This document shows, piece by piece, positions 23,409 to 27,908 of a DNA stretch of 27,908 bases. The translations under genes were made by a program, and so were the position numbers. Position 1 is the stretch's first letter; the number at the start of each line of letters is the position of its first letter. Origin of the DNA: JANNAV01 sp031384695 (lineage in GTDB: Bacteria > Pseudomonadota > Alphaproteobacteria > Rhodobacterales > Rhodobacteraceae); assembly GCA_031384695.1 (NCBI GenBank), contig JANNAV010000057.1, forward strand, positions 1-27,908, written 5' to 3'. The notes under the pieces were generated by a model that was not told the DNA's origin, did no database searches, and saw only the letters and a program-made list of their open reading frames with translations.

Positions 23409-24287
23409 TCAGTCCTTTGCCACGCCGATCTTGTCCTGCGTCTGCGTCTCGAAATCGCTGGCGGCGTGGCGCTCGTGAAGCTGGGCGGAGGGCTCACCCC
23501 AGCTTCGGTTCACCATGCGGCCACGCTGAACGGCAGGGCGGGTGTCGATGTTTTGCGCCCATGCCAGAAGGTGGGTATAGCTGGTGACATCGAGAAACTC
23601 GCCCGCACTGTACTGGCGGCCCAGCACCAGCGCACCATACCATGACCAGATCGCGATATCGGCGATGGTATAGGCATCACCGGCGATGAAGGGGGTGAGG
23701 GCAAGCTGACGGTTCAGCACATCCAGCTGGCGCTTGGTTTCCATGGCGAAGCGGTTGATCGGGTATTCCATCTTGCTGGGCGCATAGGCGTAGAAATGGC
23801 CGAAACCGCCACCCAGATAGGGGGCGGAACCCATTTGCCAGAACAGCCAGTTCAGGCATTCGGCGCGGGCGGCGGGGCCTGCCGGGATCAGTGCTGCGAA
23901 CTTGTCGGCGAGGTACAGCAGGATCGCGCCGGATTCGAACAGCCGCAGCGGTGGGGTGACGGAGTGGTCCATCATCGCGGGGATCTTCGAGTTCGGGTTC
24001 ACCGCCACAAAGCCCGAGCCGAACTGATCGCCCTTGCCGATGTCGATCAGCCAGGCGTCGTATTCCGCACCCTGATGGCCGAGCGCCAGCAACTCCTCCA
24101 GCATGATCGTCACCTTGATGCCATTGGGCGTGGCCAGCGAGTGCAGTTGCAGCGGGTGCTGGCCTACGGGCAGGGGTGCGTCATGCGTCGCCCCGGCAAT
24201 CGGCCGGTTGATATTGGCGAACTGGCCGCCATTGGCCTGATCCCAGATCCAGACTTTCGGCGGGGTGTAGGGGGTGTCTTTGGGCAT
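23409..24287 (-). CDS. yghU: Glutathione S-transferase family disulfide-bond oxidoreductase YghU
   Basis: A 292-residue protein very similar in layout to E. coli YghU (288 residues). The N-terminal extension (PPKVWIWDQANGGQFANINR), the thioredoxin-like domain (LPVGQHPLQLHSLATPNG, then VNPNSKIPAM and the glutathione-contact LFESGAILLYLA) and the all-helical C-terminal domain (GGGFGHFYAYAP, AGDAYTIADIAIWSW) are all present, as is the C-terminal LHERHAASDFET tail. YghU binds glutathione and has disulfide reductase activity. The start at 24287 follows GGAAGGAA. It begins 21 bp after gabD, so they probably form an operon. Confidence 0.95.
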   Translation of the reverse strand: MPKDTPYTPPKVWIWDQANGGQFANINRPIAGATHDAPLPVGQHPLQLHSLATPNGIKVTIMLEELLALGHQGAEYDAWLIDIGKGDQFGSGFVAVNPNSKIPAMMDHSVTPPLRLFESGAILLYLADKFAALIPAGPAARAECLNWLFWQMGSAPYLGGGFGHFYAYAPSKMEYPINRFAMETKRQLDVLNRQLALTPFIAGDAYTIADIAIWSWYGALVLGRQYSAGEFLDVTSYTHLLAWAQNIDTRPAVQRGRMVNRSWGEPSAQLHERHAASDFETQTQDKIGVAKD

Positions 24288-24308
24288 GGGATATTCCTTC
24301 CGGGCGGC

Positions 24309-25787
24309 TCAGATCGACAGGCAGATGTATTTCAGTTCCATGTAATCATCCAGCCCGTGGCGCGAGCCTTCGCGGCCAAGGCCGGATTGCTTGACCCCGC
24401 CAAACGGGGCCATCTCGTTGGAAATCAGGCCGGTATTGACGCCGACCATGCCATATTCAAGCTGTTCCTGCACCCGCGTGATGCGGCCGATGTCGCGGGC
24501 GTAAAAATACGAGGCAAGGCCAAAGATGGTGTCATTGGCGCGTCTGATCACCTCGTCTTCGGTGTCGAATTTGAACAGGGGGGCCAGCGGGCCAAAGGTT
24601 TCCTCGGTGGCCACCAGCATTTGCGGGGTAACGCCGGTCACCACCGTCGGCTCAAAGTAAGTGCCGCCCAGCGCGTGGCGCTTGCCGCCGGTGAGGAGCT
24701 TGCCGCCACCGGCCAGCACATCGGCGATATGCTCCTCAACCTTGGTCACCGCATCCTCGTTGATCAGCGGGCCGGTGGTGATGCCCGCCTTGAGCCCATC
24801 GCCGATGGTGAGTTTGGCAACCGCCGCCGAAAGCTTGCCCGCAAATGCGTCATAAACCCCGGCCTGCACGTAAATCCGGTTCGCGCAAACACAGGTCTGG
24901 CCGTTGTTGCGGAATTTCGAGATCATCGCGCCTTCAACCGCCGCATCCAGATCGGCATCGTCGAACACGATGAACGGCGCGTTGCCGCCCAGTTCCATCG
25001 AGCATTTCAGCACCTGATCGGCGGCCTGTTTCAACAGGATGCGCCCCACTTCGGTGGAGCCGGTAAAGGTCAGCTTGCGGATGGCCGGGTTTTCGCAGAA
25101 CTCCTTCCCGATCTCGGACGAGCGTTTGGAGGTGATCACCGAGAACAGGCCGGGCGGCACGCCGGCGCGTTCGGCCAGCACCGCCAAAGCCAGCGCCGAA
25201 AGCGGGGTTTCGGCGGCGGGGCGCGCGACAAAGCCACAACCGGCGGCAAGCGCGGGCGCCACCTTGCGCGCGATCATCGCATTGGGGAAGTTCCACGGCG
25301 TGATCGAGGCGGCCACACCGATCGGTTGTTTGATCACGGTGATGCGCTTGTCGCGCTGATGGCCGGGCAGGGTTTCGCCGTAGACGCGTTTGCCCTCTTC
25401 GCCGAACCACTCGATATAGGACGAACCGTAGGCCACCTCGCCCTTGGCCTCGGCCAGCGGTTTGCCCATCTCGGCGGTGAGGATGGCGGCAAGATCATCC
25501 TGATTGGCCATGCAGAGATCGAACCATTTGCGCATCACGCCCGCGCGTTCCTTGGCGGTGCGGGCGGCCCATTCACGGCGCACCAGATCGGCGCTGGCGA
25601 TGGCGCGGGCGGCGTCCTTGCGGCTGAGGTCGGGCACATAACCCACCACATCGCCGCGCGCCGGGTTGGTGACGGCAAAGGTTTTGCCATCATCGGCGTC
25701 AATCCACTCACCGGCGACATAGGCCTTCGATACCAGCAGGCTGGGGTCTTTCAAGATCGCGGAAAGATCGGTTACGGTATCAAGCAT
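24309..25787 (-). CDS. gabD: NAD(P)-dependent succinate-semialdehyde dehydrogenase GabD
   Basis: A 492-residue aldehyde dehydrogenase of the GabD class (usual length about 480-490). It oxidises succinate semialdehyde to succinate in GABA and related breakdown. Key residues are present: Asn166 in TPWNFPNAM, catalytic Cys299 in NNGQTCVC, general base Glu265 in SMELGGNAP and the glycine motif FTGSTEVG (241-248). The position where most aldehyde dehydrogenases have a cofactor-contacting Lys (KPA) reads ARPA with Arg189. The start at 25787 follows AGGAGG; an open frame further upstream lacks homology. yghU follows directly. No aminotransferase gabT or regulator is adjacent. Confidence 0.95.
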   Translation of the reverse strand: MLDTVTDLSAILKDPSLLVSKAYVAGEWIDADDGKTFAVTNPARGDVVGYVPDLSRKDAARAIASADLVRREWAARTAKERAGVMRKWFDLCMANQDDLAAILTAEMGKPLAEAKGEVAYGSSYIEWFGEEGKRVYGETLPGHQRDKRITVIKQPIGVAASITPWNFPNAMIARKVAPALAAGCGFVARPAAETPLSALALAVLAERAGVPPGLFSVITSKRSSEIGKEFCENPAIRKLTFTGSTEVGRILLKQAADQVLKCSMELGGNAPFIVFDDADLDAAVEGAMISKFRNNGQTCVCANRIYVQAGVYDAFAGKLSAAVAKLTIGDGLKAGITTGPLINEDAVTKVEEHIADVLAGGGKLLTGGKRHALGGTYFEPTVVTGVTPQMLVATEETFGPLAPLFKFDTEDEVIRRANDTIFGLASYFYARDIGRITRVQEQLEYGMVGVNTGLISNEMAPFGGVKQSGLGREGSRHGLDDYMELKYICLSI

Positions 25788-25896
25788 GCGGGCCTCCTTG
25801 GCGTCGGTTGGTCTTCCAATGCATCGGATGGCGGAAAAAGTCCAGTTCCCCGGTGGGGTATGGACTGATGGTATGATCAAATCTGGAGGTATCGGC

Positions 25897-26700
25897 ATGG
25901 AAGCGGGTGGTATGGACACCGATCTGGCCTACGCAAATGGCGCATTCATCGCGGGGGCCGAGGGGTTTCCGCCGCGCTGGACGGTGGAGGCGGATGCGTT
26001 TCGCGACCGGATGGGGGCGCGGGCGCGGCTGGGGCTGGCGTATGGCGCGGGGGGGCGGCAGCGGATTGATCTGTTTCTGCCCGAGGGCACGCCGCGCGGG
26101 GTGATGGTGTTCGTGCATGGCGGCTATTGGCTGGCCTTCGGGCGGGAAAGCTGGTCGCATCTGGCGACGGGCGCGGTGGAGCGTGGCTGGGCCTGTGCGA
26201 TGCCGTCCTACACGCTGGCCCCCGAGGCCCGCATCGCCGCGATCACGCAGGAAATAGCGGTGGCGGTGGCGGCGGTTGCGGCCGAGGTGGCGGGGCCGGT
26301 GGTGGTGGCGGGGCATTCGGCGGGCGGGCATCTTTGCGCGCGGATGGGCTGCGATGATATCGGCGGCGTGGTGGGGGCGCGGGTGGTGCGGGTGGTGCCG
26401 ATCTCGCCTTTGGCCGAGTTGGGGCCGCTGATGGCCACCAAGATGAACGGCGATCTGCGGCTTGGCCCGGCGGAGGTGGTGGCGGAAAGCCCGGCACGGC
26501 TGGCGCTTAGGGCGGGGTGCGGCGCGCATGTCTGGGTGGGCGGGCAGGAGCGGCCCAGTTTTCTGTGGCAGGCGCGGCTGCTGTCGGAGGCCTGGGGCTG
26601 TGGGTGGACGGTGGCACCGGGGCGGCATCATTTCGACGTGATCGACGATCTGGCGCGGGCGGATTCGGGGTTGATGCAGGTGTGTCTTGGGGGGCTTTAG
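25897..26700 (+). CDS. Alpha/beta hydrolase, kynurenine-formamidase-like
   Basis: A 267-residue alpha/beta hydrolase without signal peptide. HGGYW (74-78) is the oxyanion-hole motif typical of kynurenine formamidase (arylformamidase)-like esterases, GHSAGGHL (139-146) contains nucleophile Ser141 and RHHFDVIDDL (243-252) contains the probable catalytic histidine; the acid is probably in GGQERPSF (215-222). The start at 25897 has GGAGG seven bases upstream; earlier in-frame ATGs (25786, 25873) lack one. It is divergent from gabD across a 109 bp gap. No other kynurenine-pathway gene is nearby, so the substrate remains open. Confidence 0.87.
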   Translation: MEAGGMDTDLAYANGAFIAGAEGFPPRWTVEADAFRDRMGARARLGLAYGAGGRQRIDLFLPEGTPRGVMVFVHGGYWLAFGRESWSHLATGAVERGWACAMPSYTLAPEARIAAITQEIAVAVAAVAAEVAGPVVVAGHSAGGHLCARMGCDDIGGVVGARVVRVVPISPLAELGPLMATKMNGDLRLGPAEVVAESPARLALRAGCGAHVWVGGQERPSFLWQARLLSEAWGCGWTVAPGRHHFDVIDDLARADSGLMQVCLGGL

Positions 26701-26746
26701 GGGGCAATACCTTGCCGGACCCCGTGGCTTTGGCTGGTTGAGATTG

Positions 26747-26937
26747 GTGGGGCTTTCAAAGCCCCCGCACCCGCTGTTGAAGAGTGGGGGTTTCACACCC
26801 CCGCACCCGCTGTTCAAGAGCGGGGGTTTCACACCCCCGCACCCGCTGTTCAAGAGCGGGGGTTTCACACCCCCGCACCCCCGTGGGATATTTGGGCAGT
26901 AAAGAAGCGGGAGGACAATTCTAGGTGAATTGCAGGG
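26747..26937 (+). repeat. Palindromic repeat array (copy C; 36-bp units plus tail)
   Basis: A degenerate first unit (about 26747-26781) is followed by 36-bp units at 26782-26817 and 26818-26853 and a last unit from 26854 that continues into the tail (GTGGGATATTTGGGCAGTAA) and a second small hairpin, CAATTC (26916-26921) / GAATTG (26927-26932). Units contain GGGGGTTTCACACCCCC and end CCGCTGTTCAA. The array begins about 47 bp after the hydrolase stop and may act as its terminator. Confidence 0.93.
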
Positions 26938-27240
26938 AGTGGTCTTGCAGGGATTGCTTTGGCTGCACACCCGGATCGGGCCGGGTGTTCGATTGCGGCG
27001 GCGGCGGCCAAGTCAGGCACAAAACACAGAATCATCGGGCTCAGCAGATACGCGCGGAGCGGGGTCTTGAATCCGGCCATACCGGACTGCGGGTGGGAAG
27101 GGTTTGGGATCGTTGCAATATATCCGCGCGGGCCGCGAACACAACGGGTGGGATGGCGGAATGGCCGGAACCACATGCCGCAGTGGTTTGCCGCCGGATG
27201 GTGGAAAAATCCCGCCTGCCGCGACGCGATGCCAGAGAAA
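26938..27240. other. Gene-free stretch upstream of the small secreted protein
   Basis: No convincing gene. Open frames exist on both strands here but lack ribosome binding sites, normal codon preference or recognisable motifs. The sequence becomes AT-rich from about 27238, which fits a promoter for the gene at 27304 (TAGATT at 27266-27271 is a possible -10 box without a clear -35). Confidence 0.45.
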
Positions 27241-27303
27241 AGTATATTCTTTGGGCAAATTGTGCTAGATTTTCCATACGGTTTTTTAGGAAAGATTTGA
27301 AAA

Positions 27304-27675
27304 ATGAAAATACTGATGCTTGCTGCGGCAATTGTTTTTGGCTTTGCGGGTGCCGCCTCGGCCCAAACCCCACCCCAGACCAAGATGGTTCTGCAACTGC
27401 GCCCGGGGATGTGCCAGGCCACCAATGATCTGGTGCTGTATTGGGCCAAGCGCAGCAAGGGGCTTGCGTCAATTGCGGCGGCCACGGCGCGCACCTTGCC
27501 GATTGGCGATTGCAACAAATGGCCGAAGGCGATGATGGGGTATTCCACCGGGGCCACGACCACCGCCGAGGCCGACAGCATGGCGCTGCGCAAATGCGTG
27601 GCGGTGAACGCGGGCAATGCGCTGCTGGGCCGCTGTGTGGTGGTGGGCCGGCTGTTTCCCAAGCCTGCGAACTGA
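27304..27675 (+). CDS. Small secreted protein of unknown function with four cysteines
   Basis: A 123-residue protein not recognised as a named family. The signal peptide (MKILMLAAAIVFGFAGAASA) should be cleaved after residue 20. The mature ~103 residues contain Cys37, Cys70, Cys98 and Cys111, enough for two disulfides in the periplasm. GYSTGATTTAEADSMALRKC is vaguely like small periplasmic repeat proteins in which an Ala-rich helix ends in Cys. The start at 27304 follows AGGAAAG (27288-27294). The AT-rich 60 bp upstream contrasts with the GC-rich surroundings and suggests its own promoter. Function unknown. Confidence 0.8.
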   Translation: MKILMLAAAIVFGFAGAASAQTPPQTKMVLQLRPGMCQATNDLVLYWAKRSKGLASIAAATARTLPIGDCNKWPKAMMGYSTGATTTAEADSMALRKCVAVNAGNALLGRCVVVGRLFPKPAN

Positions 27676-27677
27676 CA

Positions 27678-27707
27678 GGGGCAGCAGGATTCGGGGCAGC
27701 AGGATTC
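27678..27707. repeat. 15-bp direct tandem repeat
   Basis: GGGGCAGCAGGATTC occurs twice back to back (27678-27692, 27693-27707), immediately after the stop of the small secreted protein. Function unknown; it may be a local slippage product. Confidence 0.8.
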
Positions 27708-27732
27708 CAGGTGATCGACGACAGAGCGGCAG

Positions 27733-27748
27733 CCCCGGGTGACCGGGG
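27733..27748. terminator. GC-rich hairpin, possible terminator of the small secreted protein gene
   Basis: CCCCGG (27733-27738) and CCGGGG (27743-27748) form a 6-bp stem with a GTGA loop, 57 bp after the stop. Only a short TTGT follows, so termination is uncertain. Confidence 0.4.
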
Positions 27749-27838
27749 TTGTCCGCATTCGGGTGGGATAGTTCGCCCTGAACAACACCCATTTCATTGA
27801 TTTTGCGCTGAAACGTTGTGGTTTTTCTCGCCATGTCC

Positions 27839-27874
27839 TGCAGGGTTTTGTATGATTTGCGGCGAAACCCTGCA
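27839..27874. other. 10-bp dyad near the right edge
   Basis: TGCAGGGTTT (27839-27848) and AAACCCTGCA (27865-27874) are perfect inverted arms around 16 bases, followed by ATTTTGG. It may be a terminator, an operator for a gene beyond the edge or an element end. The neighbourhood 27749-27908 shows no supportable gene. Confidence 0.55.
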
Positions 27875-27908
27875 ATTTTGGTCCCGTCCATGAAGCACCG
27901 GCCGCGCT

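Noticed and set aside
23796..25868. 690-codon open frame on the plus strand
   Set aside because: Antisense to gabD and yghU, both certain genes; His/Gly/Arg-rich translation without motifs.
26959..27300. 113-codon plus-strand frame before the small secreted protein
   Set aside because: Varied composition made it worth reading, but it has no ribosome binding site or recognisable motif and its end overlaps the next gene's ribosome binding site.
26865..27875. 336-codon minus-strand frame across the right end
   Set aside because: Runs through repeats and antisense to the small secreted protein; no start signal or domain.

Overview
The window is GC-rich bacterial DNA and most likely comes from an alphaproteobacterium of the Rhodobacterales (Rhodobacter/Roseobacter type). 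The grounds are family-level: a DUF1285 protein of the rhodobacteral kind, a four-gene MoxR/DUF58/DUF4159 operon, a glcDEF operon, a MuiA/DUF4139 protein, an ECF sigma factor overlapping a von Willebrand (VWA) membrane protein, and GC-rich palindromic intergenic repeats. I recognised these from memory and ran no search. No rRNA, tRNA, CRISPR array, prophage or transposase gene is visible.

Layout. (1) 1-643, minus: the first 15 codons of a probable hydroxypyruvate isomerase, overlapping a DUF1285 gene. (2) 704-7378, plus: an operon of MoxR AAA+ ATPase, DUF58 protein, BatA-N/DUF4159 membrane protein and a large VWA/amidotransferase-like membrane protein, with every junction overlapping at GTGA or ATGA. 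(3) 7515-8213, minus: a DUF599 membrane protein. (4) 8301-12332, plus: glycolate oxidase glcD-glcE-glcF, with a palindromic repeat array lodged between glcD and glcE. (5) 12387-13796, plus: a secreted trypsin-like protease, then a small heat-shock protein behind a strong RpoH-type promoter. (6) 13850-16470, minus: ECF sigma factor and VWA/DUF3520 protein. (7) 16471-17402: repeats, then a secreted peptidoglycan-binding-like protein (minus). (8) 17645-18703, plus: a PAP2-family membrane protein. (9) 18709-21476, minus: a compact GNAT / SDR / aminotransferase / cupin cassette of unknown pathway. (10) 21610-23232, minus: an exported MuiA-family protein. (11) 23409-25787, minus: gabD-yghU. (12) 25897-26700, plus: a kynurenine-formamidase-like hydrolase. 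(13) 26747-27908: a second repeat array, a small secreted Cys-containing protein and a dyad near the window edge.

How the genes fit together. MoxR ATPases with DUF58/VWA membrane partners are thought to act as chaperone-like machines at the envelope; the tight translational coupling fits one complex. GlcDEF oxidises glycolate to glyoxylate, and the probable hydroxypyruvate isomerase at the left edge belongs to neighbouring C2/C3 metabolism. The sigma/VWA pair looks like an envelope-sensing unit. The aminotransferase cassette looks like a small amino-compound pathway that I cannot name.

The least explained structures are two families of dispersed palindromic DNA: (a) a 35-36 bp hairpin unit with a shared tail, at 9755-9920, 16587-16704 and 26747-26937; (b) a ~114 bp double-hairpin element at 16800-16913 and 23261-23373, both times just 3' of a minus-strand gene.
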